Made by a program: the position numbers and the translations under genes. Below, piece after piece: positions 1 through 9,639 of a DNA stretch of 64,000 nt (its first letter is position 1; each line of letters starts with the position of its first letter). The notes under the pieces were generated by a model. The model was not told the origin of the DNA. It saw only the letters and a list, made by a program, of their open reading frames with translations, and did not search any database. The stretch spans positions 47,429-111,428 of the forward strand of contig CAYWUJ010000003.1 in NCBI GenBank assembly GCA_964461455.1. The letters run 5' to 3'. This DNA is from UBA1413 sp964461455 (GTDB lineage: Bacteria; Bacteroidota; Bacteroidia; Bacteroidales; Prolixibacteraceae).

Positions 1-1163
1 CCATCATCCTGTCGCTGATCATCACCACCGCTTTCGGCAAAAGGCTGATCAGGTACCTCCGGAAAAAACAGATCGGCGAGGATATCCGTGACCTGGGCCT
101 CGACGGGCAAATGCAGAAAAAGGGAACCCCCACCATGGGAGGCCTCATCATTCTGGCGGGGATCATCATTCCCACGCTCCTGTTTGCCAAAATCGGCAAT
201 GTGTACATCATCCTGATGCTGGTGACCACCATCTGGCTGGGCCTCATAGGGTTTGCCGACGACTACATCAAGGTCTTCAGGAAAAACAAACAGGGGCTGG
301 CCGGCAAGTTCAAAATCCTGGGACAGATCAGCCTGGGACTGATGGTGGTCGCCACCCTGTTGCTGAGTTCCGAGGTCGTGATCAGAGAGCCCGTGAAATC
401 GGGAACCGGCGAAGAGATGAAAGAACTGGTGGTCGATCCCGAATCAGGGGAACAGCACGTTCAGGTAGCCACCCATGAGGTGAAATCGACCAAGACCACC
501 ATTCCCTTTGTCAAGAAGAACGAATTTGACTATGCCTGGCTGGTGTCATGGGCCGGTGAAGATGCCGGGTGGCTCCGCTGGGTGGTCTATGCCGTAGCCA
601 TCATCCTGATCATCGTGGCCGTATCCAATGCCGCCAACCTCACCGACGGTATCGACGGACTGGCCACAGGAACATCAGCCATCTCGGGAGCCGCCCTGGG
701 AATTCTGGCCTACGTAAGCGGTAACGTCATCTATTCCAACTACCTCAACATCATGTACATCCCCAACCTGGGAGAGCTGACGGTCTTTATCGGGGCTTTC
801 ATCGGGGCCACCGTGGGATTTCTCTGGTATAACTCCTATCCCGCCCAGATCTTCATGGGCGACACGGGAAGCCTCGCCCTGGGAGGCATCCTGGCCGTTT
901 TCTCGGTGATCATCCGCAAGGAGATCCTCATTCCCCTGCTTTGCGGCATCTTCCTGATTGAAAACATGAGCGTGGTCATGCAGGTCGCCTGGTTTAAATA
1001 TACCAAAAGAAAATATGGCCAGGGACGCCGCATCTTCCTGATGAGCCCCATTCACCACCACTTCCAGAAAATGGGAATCCCGGAACCCAAAATCGTCACC
1101 CGCTTCTGGATTATCGGGATCATCCTGGCCATCGTATCCATCGTTACCCTGAAGATCAGATAG
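1..1163 (+). CDS. mraY: MraY, phospho-MurNAc-pentapeptide transferase (5' truncated by window edge)
   Basis: Integral membrane enzyme that moves phospho-MurNAc-pentapeptide from UDP to undecaprenyl phosphate, making lipid I. The reading frame is open from base 3 at the window edge, so the N-terminus is missing; the methionine at 111 is internal, because family sequence is readable before it. Visible signatures are the aspartate-rich FADDYIK motif, NAANLTDGIDGLA, FMGDTGS and the C-terminal MSPIHHHF histidine motif. A hydrophilic insert of about 60 residues (roughly bases 380-540) separates two membrane segments. It lies two bases before murD in a tightly packed dcw operon. Identification is secure; only the start is unknown. 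Confidence 0.96.
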   Translation, partial: IILSLIITTAFGKRLIRYLRKKQIGEDIRDLGLDGQMQKKGTPTMGGLIILAGIIIPTLLFAKIGNVYIILMLVTTIWLGLIGFADDYIKVFRKNKQGLAGKFKILGQISLGLMVVATLLLSSEVVIREPVKSGTGEEMKELVVDPESGEQHVQVATHEVKSTKTTIPFVKKNEFDYAWLVSWAGEDAGWLRWVVYAVAIILIIVAVSNAANLTDGIDGLATGTSAISGAALGILAYVSGNVIYSNYLNIMYIPNLGELTVFIGAFIGATVGFLWYNSYPAQIFMGDTGSLALGGILAVFSVIIRKEILIPLLCGIFLIENMSVVMQVAWFKYTKRKYGQGRRIFLMSPIHHHFQKMGIPEPKIVTRFWIIGIILAIVSIVTLKIR

Positions 1164-1165
1164 TT

Positions 1166-2503
1166 ATGAAAGAAAAAACAGTCATACTGGGAGCCGGCGA
1201 AAGCGGTACCGGGGCAGCCATTCTGGCCCGGAAGGAGGGGTATGATGTTTTCGTTTCCGATGCTGCGAAAATCAGGGAGAAATATAAAGCCCTGCTCGTC
1301 AGTCACGAAATCGGCTTCGAAGAAGGAGGCCACTCCATGGATAAGATCCTGGAAGCCTCCCTGGTGGTGAAGAGTCCGGGGATTCCCGAAAAAGCGCCGG
1401 TGATGAGGGCCATCAGAGAGCGGAATATTCCCGTGATTTCGGAAATCGAACTGGCGGCCCGTTATACCACGGCGAAAAAGATATGTATCACCGGAAGCAA
1501 CGGCAAGACCACCACCACCCTGCTGATTCACCATATGCTGCAAAAGGCAGGCATCGACGCCGCTCTGGCGGGTAACGTGGGAAAAAGCTTCGCCCTGCAG
1601 GTGGCAGAGGAGGATCACCCCGTCTACGTCATTGAGCTGAGCAGTTTCCAGCTCGACGACATGATCGATTTCAGGGCTGACGTGGCGGTACTCATGAACA
1701 TCACTCCCGACCACCTCGACAGATATGACTACGAGATGCAGAATTATGTGGACTCCAAATTCCGCATTATCAGAAACCAGACCGCCAGTGACTACTTCAT
1801 CTATTTTGCAGACGATGAGGTGATCGCCAGGGAAATGGCCCGCCGCCAGCCGGCAGCCACATGCCTTCCCTTCTCGCTGTACCCCGTCACCGGCGATGGG
1901 GCTGGACTTACCAACGACACGTTAGATATTAATTTTCATAAAAACCGGTTCAGCATGTCTATACTGGATTTAGCATTACAAGGAAAACACAACGCCTGCA
2001 ATTCGATGGCAGCCGCGATCTCGGGCATGGTTGTGGGAATCAGGAACGACAGGATCAGGGAGAGCCTGACCGATTTTCAGGGTGTGGAACACCGCCTTGA
2101 GAGGTTCCTGAAAGTACATGGCATTGAGTTCGTCAACGACTCCAAGGCTACCAACGTCAACTCGACCTGGTATGCCCTTGAAAGTATGAACCACCAGGTG
2201 GTGTGGATAGCCGGCGGTGTGGATAAGGGCAATGATTACTCGATGCTCAGTGATCTGGTGCGCGACAAAGTCAAGGCCATCGTTTGCCTGGGAGTCGACA
2301 ATGCCAAGATCCACAAGGCCTTCAGCGGAATAGTCAAAAACATCGTCGACACCACCAGCATGGCTGAAGCGGTCAAATCGGCCTATTACCTGGCCCGCAA
2401 CGGCGACACGGTGCTGCTTTCACCGGCATGCGCAAGTTTCGACCTCTTCGAAAATTACGAAGACCGCGGCCAACAGTTCAAACAGGAAGTGAGAAACCTC
2501 TAA
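1166..2503 (+). CDS. murD: MurD, UDP-MurNAc-L-alanine:D-glutamate ligase
   Basis: Cytoplasmic ATP-dependent ligase adding D-glutamate to UDP-MurNAc-L-Ala. The 445-residue length is normal. The N-terminal nucleotide-sugar binding segment begins VILGAGESGTG. The Mur-ligase ATP loop GSNGKTTTT is at about residues 110-118, ELSSFQLD follows in the central domain, and the C-terminal domain carries SPACASFDLFENYEDRG. The ATG lies two bases after the mraY stop. The stop codon is part of TAATG, which also offers a possible overlapping start for ftsW. Confidence 0.96.
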   Translation: MKEKTVILGAGESGTGAAILARKEGYDVFVSDAAKIREKYKALLVSHEIGFEEGGHSMDKILEASLVVKSPGIPEKAPVMRAIRERNIPVISEIELAARYTTAKKICITGSNGKTTTTLLIHHMLQKAGIDAALAGNVGKSFALQVAEEDHPVYVIELSSFQLDDMIDFRADVAVLMNITPDHLDRYDYEMQNYVDSKFRIIRNQTASDYFIYFADDEVIAREMARRQPAATCLPFSLYPVTGDGAGLTNDTLDINFHKNRFSMSILDLALQGKHNACNSMAAAISGMVVGIRNDRIRESLTDFQGVEHRLERFLKVHGIEFVNDSKATNVNSTWYALESMNHQVVWIAGGVDKGNDYSMLSDLVRDKVKAIVCLGVDNAKIHKAFSGIVKNIVDTTSMAEAVKSAYYLARNGDTVLLSPACASFDLFENYEDRGQQFKQEVRNL

Positions 2504-2514
2504 TGGGGAGAGCC

Positions 2515-3723
2515 ATGAAAATCAACACCAGGAAGCTCATCAGGGGGGACAAGATCATCTGGATTGTCCTATTGCTGCTATCGCTGCTGTCGCTGCTCAT
2601 CGTCTACAGCGCCACAGGGGCCCTGGCCTTCAGACAGGCCGGCGGAAATACCTTTCATTTTCTGGTGCGCCAGATCGTCTTCCTGGGATTGGGATTCGTC
2701 TTCATCGTGGGCATGGTCAACATTGTGCCGGTGCGACTTTACTCGGTGATCTCCCGGGTGCTGGTCATCGTCAGCATCGGGTTGCTGATGCTGGCACTGG
2801 GGCTGAAATTCGCAGGTATGGCCGGTGACTCCACGGGCAGAACCCTGAACCTGGGATTCCTCTCCTTCCAGCCCGCAGAACTCGCCAAACTCGCCCTGGT
2901 CATCTACACCGCCAAAATCCTGGGCATCGAACAAAATTCCGAAGAAGGACTCAAAAATGCCTTCTGGAAGATCATCATCGTGGCAGGGATCATCTGCGCC
3001 CTGATTTCGCTTTCCAATTTCTCCACGGCGGCGCTTCTGTTCGGGACTGTCATCAGTATGATGTTCGTGGGCAGAATTCCCATCCGCTACCTGCTGATGA
3101 TCTTTGCCGCCGCCATTCTCATGGTGGTGGCCATCTATTTCATGGCCGACAAGATCGATCATCTGCCCTCCCGTTTCGGAACGGTCAGGGGAAGGATCGA
3201 GCGCTTCATTCATGGTGACCCGGCAGCAGAAAAAGGAATCACCCAGGCCGACTATGCCAAGTTGGCCATCTATGAGGGGGGATTCGTGGGCAAAGGCCCC
3301 GGAAACTCCGACGTGGCCAACTACATGGCGGCCGCCTACAACGACTTCATCTACGCCATTATCATCGAAGAATACGGTATAATAGGAGGCCTCACCCTGC
3401 TGATGCTTTATATGATCCTCTTTTTCAGGGGAATCATCATTGTCAGGAAAACCACACGCACCTTTCCGGCCTTCCTGGTCATGGGCCTCACGGTCATGCT
3501 CGTATATCAGGCCATGGTCAACATGGGAGTCTCGTCGGGTGTCTTTCCCGTCACGGGGCAGCCCCTGCCCTGGGTCAGCATGGGGGGAACCTCCCTGCTC
3601 TTCACTTCCATGGCCTTCGGATGTATTCTCAGTGTCAGTTATCAAAATCAGAAGGACAGCCGTTTGCCCGCCGATACGGCAGTGCAGGTGGTCGTCCCCG
3701 AAGAAGACCAGGAGATAGAATAA
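2515..3723 (+). CDS. ftsW: FtsW, SEDS-family septal peptidoglycan glycosyltransferase
   Basis: Polytopic SEDS protein that polymerises lipid II at the septum with its cognate class B PBP. About ten hydrophobic segments are visible, plus the family regions GKGPGNSDVANYMAAAYNDF, IIEEYG and, near the C-terminus, PVTGQPLPWVSMGGTS. I chose the ATG at 2515 (402 aa), preceded by GGGGAG four bases upstream. The ATG at 2503, overlapping the murD stop, would add only four residues. The in-frame codon at 2428 lies inside murD and is not credible. The stop overlaps the murG start by one base. Position between murD and murG favours FtsW over RodA. Confidence 0.94.
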   Translation: MKINTRKLIRGDKIIWIVLLLLSLLSLLIVYSATGALAFRQAGGNTFHFLVRQIVFLGLGFVFIVGMVNIVPVRLYSVISRVLVIVSIGLLMLALGLKFAGMAGDSTGRTLNLGFLSFQPAELAKLALVIYTAKILGIEQNSEEGLKNAFWKIIIVAGIICALISLSNFSTAALLFGTVISMMFVGRIPIRYLLMIFAAAILMVVAIYFMADKIDHLPSRFGTVRGRIERFIHGDPAAEKGITQADYAKLAIYEGGFVGKGPGNSDVANYMAAAYNDFIYAIIIEEYGIIGGLTLLMLYMILFFRGIIIVRKTTRTFPAFLVMGLTVMLVYQAMVNMGVSSGVFPVTGQPLPWVSMGGTSLLFTSMAFGCILSVSYQNQKDSRLPADTAVQVVVPEEDQEIE

Positions 3724-4826
3724 TGAAGAATTTAAAGGTGATCATCAGCGGAGGAGGTACCGGAGGACATATTTTTCCGGCGCTTTCCATAGCCGGGGAA
3801 CTGAAGAAGAGGTTTCCCGGGTGCGACATCCTCTTTGTGGGAGCCCTGGGACGCATGGAGATGGAAAAGGTCCCCGCCGCCGGATACCGCATCATAGGAC
3901 TCCCCGTGATGGGATTTCCCCGGAAACCGGGATGGGCCATGGTGACCTTTTTTCACAAATTACTGCGCAGCATGATCGCCTCACGGAAGATTGTCAGGGA
4001 GTTCGGTCCCGACCTGGCCATCGGTGTCGGAGGGTTTGCCAGCGGCCCCCTGCTCAGGGCGGCCATCGCCCATCGTATCCCCGCCCTTATCCAGGAACAG
4101 AATTCCTACGCGGGAGTCACCAACAAGCTTCTGGGCAAGAGAGTGGGTAAAGTCTGTGTCGCCTACAGTGGCATGGAACGCTTCTTTCCCCCTGAAAAGA
4201 TCGTCCTCACCGGCAATCCCGTCAGGGAGAACCTGCTGGCACCCGCCGGCACCCGGCAGGAGGCCCTCTCCCGTTTCGGTCTTTCCGGGGGACAGCAGGT
4301 GGTCCTCATCACCGGGGGCAGCCTGGGTGCCCGCTCCCTTAACGATGCCGTCATTGCCGCCCTCGAAGAGTTCAGAAAGGCCCCTTTTGCCGTCATCTGG
4401 CAAACCGGATCCCTCTATTTCCGGGAGATGAAGGAGAAAACCACCGCCAACCCTGCTGCTAACCTGCACATCTTCCAATTCCTCGACCGCATGGAACTGG
4501 CCTACCTCTCAGCCGACATCGTCATCTCGCGCGCCGGCGCCGGAACCATCAGCGAATTGTGCATCGCCGCCAAACCGGCGGTTCTGGTGCCCTCCCCCAA
4601 CGTGGCCGAAGACCACCAGACCCGTAACGCCATGGCCCTGGTCGAAAAAGAAGCCGCCATCATGGTCCGCGATGCCGATATCAGGGAAAGACTCTTTCCC
4701 ACGATCTCCGCTCTCCTGCATGACCCCGGGAAAATGGCCTCTCTCTCGGCCAATATCCAAAAACTGGCCCTTCCGGGCGCCACAGCCCAAATTGTTGATG
4801 AAGCCCTTAAGCTGGTAAACCGATGA
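3723..4826 (+). CDS. murG: MurG, lipid II synthase (UDP-GlcNAc transferase)
   Basis: Membrane-associated GT28 glycosyltransferase that adds GlcNAc to lipid I to give lipid II. The product is 367 aa with the N-terminal glycine loop GGGTGGH at residues 10-16. The GGSLGARSLN loop opens the C-terminal Rossmann domain, and the donor-binding segment SRAGAGTISEL follows. The start is the ATG in TAATG overlapping the ftsW stop. Upstream in-frame codons lie inside ftsW. It overlaps murC by four bases (ATGA), which indicates translational coupling. Confidence 0.96.
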   Translation: MKNLKVIISGGGTGGHIFPALSIAGELKKRFPGCDILFVGALGRMEMEKVPAAGYRIIGLPVMGFPRKPGWAMVTFFHKLLRSMIASRKIVREFGPDLAIGVGGFASGPLLRAAIAHRIPALIQEQNSYAGVTNKLLGKRVGKVCVAYSGMERFFPPEKIVLTGNPVRENLLAPAGTRQEALSRFGLSGGQQVVLITGGSLGARSLNDAVIAALEEFRKAPFAVIWQTGSLYFREMKEKTTANPAANLHIFQFLDRMELAYLSADIVISRAGAGTISELCIAAKPAVLVPSPNVAEDHQTRNAMALVEKEAAIMVRDADIRERLFPTISALLHDPGKMASLSANIQKLALPGATAQIVDEALKLVNR

Positions 4827-6244
4827 CCGGAATGGAAAATATCGCCCATGTCTACTTCCTCGGCATCGGAGGAATCGGGATGAGTGCCCTGGCCCGGTGG
4901 TTCAGGCACTCGGGGCTTTCGGTGGCCGGTTACGACCGCACCCCGTCACTGCTCACCGCCACCCTGGAAAAGGAGGGCATACGGGTCCATTATACCGACC
5001 TGGGAGAAGAGGTCAGCGCGTTTGCCGGAAATGCCAGCGACACCCTGGTGGTGGTCACCCCGGCGCTGCCCCCTGAACATGGCGAATGGAACTGGTTTAA
5101 AAATAACGGATATACCATCCTCAAAAGGTCAAAAGTCCTGGGGATGATCTGCAATCCCGCCCACAGCATCGCCGTGGCGGGCACCCATGGCAAGACCACG
5201 GTATCCACCATGGCGGCCACCATCCTGAAAATGAGCCCCCGGGGATGCGGTGCCATCCTGGGAGGAATCTCCAAAAACTTCGGCACCAACCTGTTGCTGC
5301 CCGGCGCCCCCGAAGAGTGGCTGGTCACGGAAGCCGACGAGTATGACCGTTCCTTCCTGCAGCTCACTCCCGAGGTCGCCGTCATTACCTATATGGATGC
5401 CGACCACCTCGACATCTACGGAAATTACGACGATGTGATCACCTCCTTCCTTGACTTTGCCGGCGGTATAAAAAGCGGGGGCAGCCTGGTGGTACGCCGC
5501 GAACTGGCCGGCCATTTCCCCGCCCTGGCAGGGAGAGAGGTTTACACCTACGCCCTCAGTGGTGAGGCTTCCTTTGTCACCAGCGATCTCACCCTCGACC
5601 CCGGCACCCGGAACTACAGCTTCCGCATACGCACTCCCGGCGGGGAAACCCCGTTGATCACCATGGGCTACCCGGGGCTTCACAATGTGGAAAATGCCGT
5701 CGCCGCGGCCGCAGCTGCCTTCCTGGCAGGCGCCCGGCTGCAGAATATCGCCCGCGGATTGACAGAATACACGGGCGTCACCCGCCGGTTCGACATCCGC
5801 CACCAAAGCGCAAAATGCATCTATATCGACGATTACGCCCACCACCCCGAAGAACTCAAAACCTTCATCACCTCGGTGAGGAAGATGTGGCCTGAGAAGA
5901 AAATCACCGGCATTTTCCAGCCTCATTTATACTCACGCACCCGCGATTTCTCCGCGGAATTCGCACAGAGCCTCGACTTGCTCGACACCGCACTCATCCT
6001 CCCCATATACCCTGCCAGGGAACTCCCCATTCCCGGTGTCTCCGCGGAACTCATCCTCAGCCAAATGACCCTGGCCGACAAACGGAGGGCAGAAAAAGAG
6101 GAGATCATCCCCTGCCTCAGAAAACAGAACCCCGAACTCCTGCTGACCATGGGAGCCGGAGACATTGAACTCCTGGCCGACCCGATCGTGGCATTTCTTG
6201 AACAGAAAGTAAACGGCACACCTTTAACCCCCCCACGGCCATGA
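4823..6244 (+). CDS. murC: MurC, UDP-N-acetylmuramate:L-alanine ligase
   Basis: First amino-acid ligase of the Mur pathway, joining L-alanine to UDP-MurNAc with ATP in the cytoplasm. It has the N-terminal GIGGIGMSALA loop, the ATP loop GTHGKTT at about residues 120-126, EADEYDRSF and a C-terminal DDYAHHPEE segment, all typical of MurC rather than Mpl. The 473-aa length is normal. The ATG overlaps the murG stop by four bases; a second ATG nine bases later would remove only three residues. The stop overlaps the ftsQ start by four bases. Confidence 0.96.
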   Translation: MTGMENIAHVYFLGIGGIGMSALARWFRHSGLSVAGYDRTPSLLTATLEKEGIRVHYTDLGEEVSAFAGNASDTLVVVTPALPPEHGEWNWFKNNGYTILKRSKVLGMICNPAHSIAVAGTHGKTTVSTMAATILKMSPRGCGAILGGISKNFGTNLLLPGAPEEWLVTEADEYDRSFLQLTPEVAVITYMDADHLDIYGNYDDVITSFLDFAGGIKSGGSLVVRRELAGHFPALAGREVYTYALSGEASFVTSDLTLDPGTRNYSFRIRTPGGETPLITMGYPGLHNVENAVAAAAAAFLAGARLQNIARGLTEYTGVTRRFDIRHQSAKCIYIDDYAHHPEELKTFITSVRKMWPEKKITGIFQPHLYSRTRDFSAEFAQSLDLLDTALILPIYPARELPIPGVSAELILSQMTLADKRRAEKEEIIPCLRKQNPELLLTMGAGDIELLADPIVAFLEQKVNGTPLTPPRP

Positions 6245-7002
6245 AACGGATGGTTAGAAAAATAGTGCGCATAGCCGGATGGTTGGTACTGGCAGCCCTT
6301 CTGGTGGTCCCCCTGGCCTTTTCGACCCTGGAAATGGCAGGGATCGAATGTGCCGGCATTGCCGTGAGATATGCCGGAAACTCCGACATCCGCCTCGACA
6401 GCCGATCGCTGGTACACATCGCCCGTGGTGCCGACCCACATATCATCGGCAAGAAACTCGACCAGATCAATACCGAAGCCATAGAGGCGGAACTGGCCAA
6501 ACACAGGGCTATCCTGAAGGCCGACGCCTATAAAACCGTGGTCAGAGACTCCACAGGTTGGAAAGGAATGGTCACCCTCAAGGTAAAACACAGGGTGCCG
6601 GTATTGCGGGTCATCTCCAACAACGGCAATTTTTACATGGATGCCCGGGGAAACCGTATTCCCCCCTCGGTCAACTATGCCGCCGACGTCCCCGTAGCCA
6701 CAGGGAATATCTCCGAAGAAACAGCCAGAAATGAACTCCTTCCCCTGGTCGCTTTCATCAACAAACACAAATTCTGGAAAGCCCAGGTCAGACAGATCCA
6801 TGTCAACGGACATGGGGAGATCCTTTTCTCCACCCTGGTCGGCGACCAGCTGATAGAATTTGGAAACAGGGAAAATATGGAAGAGAAATTCCGTAACCTC
6901 AGGGCATTTTATGACCAGGTGCTTTCCAACAATAACTGGCACAAGTATAAAAGAATATCGGTCAAATACAGGAATCAGGTAATTGCGAAAAAAAACAGAT
7001 AA
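6241..7002 (+). CDS. ftsQ: FtsQ/DivIB-type cell division protein
   Basis: Bitopic divisome protein. A short basic N-terminus (MKRMVRK) precedes one membrane helix at about residues 11-32, and the remaining ~220 residues would be periplasmic. The first periplasmic part fits a POTRA-like domain and the segment around VTLKVKHRVPVLRV fits the FtsQ beta domain. Sequence conservation in this family is low in Bacteroidota, so the call rests on topology, size (253 aa) and position between murC and ftsA. It overlaps murC by four bases and ends one base before ftsA. Confidence 0.9.
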   Translation: MKRMVRKIVRIAGWLVLAALLVVPLAFSTLEMAGIECAGIAVRYAGNSDIRLDSRSLVHIARGADPHIIGKKLDQINTEAIEAELAKHRAILKADAYKTVVRDSTGWKGMVTLKVKHRVPVLRVISNNGNFYMDARGNRIPPSVNYAADVPVATGNISEETARNELLPLVAFINKHKFWKAQVRQIHVNGHGEILFSTLVGDQLIEFGNRENMEEKFRNLRAFYDQVLSNNNWHKYKRISVKYRNQVIAKKNR

Positions 7003-7003
7003 T

Positions 7004-8299
7004 ATGGCTTCAAAACAGGACTTTACAGTAGTCGTTGATATAGGGACGACAAAAATCACGGCGCTGGCGGGCGAAATGAATGCCAACAGAAAAATAGAAC
7101 TGCTGGGCAAAGCCATGGTGTCTTCACGGGGCATCCGCAGGGGGGTTGTCCTCAATCCCGGTGAGTTTGCCATGGCCGTGCAGTCCCTGATCAGCCAGCT
7201 GGAATCACAGGTCGGGGGAAAAATCAGAATTGTCGACGTCTCCATGGCCGGCCAGGGAGTCCGCACCACCACCTATGAAGGGTTCCGGTATATAGAGTCG
7301 GGACTGGTGAGCCAGAGCGATGTCGATTACCTCGAAAAGGAGGCCTTCAACATGCCCCTGGAACCGGGATACCGCGTTTACCACATTTTCCCGCGGAACT
7401 ATGAGATCGGCGATGATTCCAGCGTGACCATACCGGTGGGCCACGAAGGCCGGAAAATGACGGCCCGGTATACCCTGGTGACTGCCCCCGCCTCCTATCA
7501 GGAGAGCGTGGAAAGGGCCCTGGACCGCATCGGCGTGCAACTGGGGGAATTCGTCCTCTCCCCCCTGGCCACGGCCTCGGCAGTGATCAGCCATGAAGAG
7601 AAGGAAGTGGGCGTTGCCGTCGTGGATATTGGCGGCGGGTCCACCAAACTGACGACCTGGTCGGAAGGGGTACTCACCTACATGGCCGTTATTCCCTTTG
7701 CCGGAGAAGTAATCACCCGTGATATCAAAGAGGGGTGTTCCATCCTCCTGAAGTGGGCGGAACAACTCAAAACCCAGTATGGGCAGGCCATGGGCGATTT
7801 CGCCGATGAGGAGAAGGTGGTGACCATCCCCGGCCATAACGGCTGGGAACCCAAGGAAATCTCCTTCAAAAGCCTGGCCTTCATCATCCAGGCCCGCCTC
7901 GAAGAGATCATCGACAGCCTTTACTTTCATATCGAAAAATCGGGGTTCTTCCAGCAACCGGCACAGGGCATCGTCCTCACCGGGGGCACCTCCCGCATGG
8001 TCAACATCCTGCAACTGGTGAAATTCCGCACCGGCATGGACGCACGGCTGGGGTTTTCCCGGGTCAGGATGGAAGGAAACAGCGACCTCGACATAACCTC
8101 CTATCTGACGGCATTGGGACTCCTCCAGCGTTCCCTGCGCCACCAGTCCCCGGCACCCGTGAGAAAAAAGACCCCGGGCGCCACCCTGAAAGAAAAGAAC
8201 CCCGACAAAAAGACGGGAAATGGTTTTTTAACTAATTTAGGGAAAAAAGTATCGCAGCAAATCAGCCTCATCTTTGAGGATGAAGATGCCAATATGTAA
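7004..8299 (+). CDS. ftsA: FtsA, actin-like cell division ATPase
   Basis: Cytoplasmic actin-fold protein that tethers FtsZ filaments to the membrane. The N-terminal phosphate loop VVDIGTTKI, the second loop VVDIGGGSTK and the adenosine motif GIVLTGGTSRM are present in the expected order. I start at the ATG one base after ftsQ (431 aa); an earlier in-frame TTG at 6983 lies inside ftsQ. The tail has a basic Lys/Pro-rich linker (PAPVRKKTPGATLKEK) followed by a short hydrophobic stretch (GFLTNLGKKVSQQISLIF) that may be the amphipathic membrane-targeting helix. It sits 17 bases before two ftsZ genes and could serve either or both. Confidence 0.95.
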   Translation: MASKQDFTVVVDIGTTKITALAGEMNANRKIELLGKAMVSSRGIRRGVVLNPGEFAMAVQSLISQLESQVGGKIRIVDVSMAGQGVRTTTYEGFRYIESGLVSQSDVDYLEKEAFNMPLEPGYRVYHIFPRNYEIGDDSSVTIPVGHEGRKMTARYTLVTAPASYQESVERALDRIGVQLGEFVLSPLATASAVISHEEKEVGVAVVDIGGGSTKLTTWSEGVLTYMAVIPFAGEVITRDIKEGCSILLKWAEQLKTQYGQAMGDFADEEKVVTIPGHNGWEPKEISFKSLAFIIQARLEEIIDSLYFHIEKSGFFQQPAQGIVLTGGTSRMVNILQLVKFRTGMDARLGFSRVRMEGNSDLDITSYLTALGLLQRSLRHQSPAPVRKKTPGATLKEKNPDKKTGNGFLTNLGKKVSQQISLIFEDEDANM

Positions 8300-8316
8300 C
8301 CATCAACTGAATTCCC

Positions 8317-9639
8317 ATGAGTGAAGATTTCGTAAAATTCCATTTTCCGGTGAACACCTCCTCGATCATAAAGGTGGCAGGGATCGGTGGGGGTGGCTGT
8401 AATGCCGTCAACAACATGTTTGAGGCAGGGATCAAGGATGTCGACTTTATTGTTTGTAATACCGATGCCCAGGCACTCTCCAACAGTCCGGTTCCCGTGA
8501 AGATCCAACTGGGCGTTTCCCTGACCGAAGGAAGGGGAGCCGGCAACAAACCCGAGATGGGCGAAAAAGCCGCCATTGAGAACGACGAAGATATCAGAAA
8601 GGTTCTGGAGGATAATACCAAAATGCTCTTTATCACGGCAGGAATGGGAGGAGGCACCGGTACCGGGGGAGCCCCTGTGATTGCCCGCCTGGCCAGCGAA
8701 ATGGGAATCCTCACCATTGCCGTGGTCACCATTCCCTCTCCTGCCGAAGGCAAGAAGAGGTATAACCAGGCCATCGACGGCATCATGAGGCTGAGTGAGT
8801 TCACCGACAGCATGCTGATTGTCAGCAACCAGAAGCTTCACTCCATCTACGGGGACCTGCCGGCACGCCAGGCGTTCAAAATGGCCGACGATATCGTGAC
8901 CACCGCCGTCAAGGGAGTGGCGGAAATCATCACCCTCCACGGAAATATCAACATTGACTTTGCCGATGTCTTCACCGTGATGCACAACAGCAAGGTCTTC
9001 ATCATGGGCACCGGATACGCCTCGGGCGAAGGACGCGCCATGAAAGCCGTGGAAATGGCCCTGCAGTCTCCCCTGCTCGATAACAACGACATTTACGGCA
9101 CCAAAAATATCCTCCTCAACATTATCTCGGGGACCCAGGAAATCACCATCGGGGAGATCGGCCAAATCATCGAGTACCTGCAGAATGCGGCCGGACAGGA
9201 AGCCGACATCATATGGGGTAACGGCTATGACGACGCCATCGGGGAAAATATCAGCGTCACCATCCTCTGCACCGGATTCAGGAATGCCCCGACCGTGGAA
9301 ACGCACGGTGAAAGAAAAGCAGCTAAAAATGTTCCCCTGGAAATAGACCAGGAACCCCGCGAGGAAGACGCAGGGCCTTCACAAAGAAAGAGCCCACCCG
9401 AAGAGGAGGGTAAAAGGTTTACCCTCGACCTGGATGAGGAGGAAACCCCCACCGAAAAGGAACTCACCATTTGGCCCGGGGAGAGTCGAAGAGAAGAGAA
9501 GCCCCAACCGAAAAAAACGACGCCTCCGCCAAAGAAAAAAGAGCCCAAAGAACATAAGGGCCCAGGAGTCGACCTCGACAACTGGTTCTATCGCAAATTC
9601 GGAGGACTCTTCGATGACGACGACCAGGCCGTAAATTAG
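8317..9639 (+). CDS. ftsZ: FtsZ paralogue 1, tubulin-like GTPase with divergent C-terminal tail
   Basis: Tubulin-like GTPase. All GTPase elements are intact: GIGGGGCNAVN at residues 22-32, tubulin signature GGGTGTGG at 111-118 and the catalytic T7 loop NIDFAD at 212-217, so it should polymerise. The core ends near residue 321. A charged, Pro/Lys/Glu-rich linker follows to about residue 418. The protein ends in an aromatic-acidic tail, NWFYRKFGGLFDDDD, instead of the usual IPAxxR peptide that binds FtsA. It is co-linear with the second ftsZ 109 bases downstream without gaps up to about residue 270, and the two share a nearly identical stretch of about 50 bases around the GGGTGTG codons. It is probably a duplicated, specialised copy. 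Confidence 0.93.
   Translation: MSEDFVKFHFPVNTSSIIKVAGIGGGGCNAVNNMFEAGIKDVDFIVCNTDAQALSNSPVPVKIQLGVSLTEGRGAGNKPEMGEKAAIENDEDIRKVLEDNTKMLFITAGMGGGTGTGGAPVIARLASEMGILTIAVVTIPSPAEGKKRYNQAIDGIMRLSEFTDSMLIVSNQKLHSIYGDLPARQAFKMADDIVTTAVKGVAEIITLHGNINIDFADVFTVMHNSKVFIMGTGYASGEGRAMKAVEMALQSPLLDNNDIYGTKNILLNIISGTQEITIGEIGQIIEYLQNAAGQEADIIWGNGYDDAIGENISVTILCTGFRNAPTVETHGERKAAKNVPLEIDQEPREEDAGPSQRKSPPEEEGKRFTLDLDEEETPTEKELTIWPGESRREEKPQPKKTTPPPKKKEPKEHKGPGVDLDNWFYRKFGGLFDDDDQAVN

Noticed and set aside
3621..3722. Upstream extension of murG into ftsW
   Set aside because: Family alignment starts at MKNLKVIISGGGTGGH, and the ATG in TAATG at 3723 is well placed.
5923..9306. Long minus-strand frames opposite murC, ftsQ, ftsA and ftsZ (up to 449 codons)
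   Set aside because: They overlap well-supported genes and show no family sequence.
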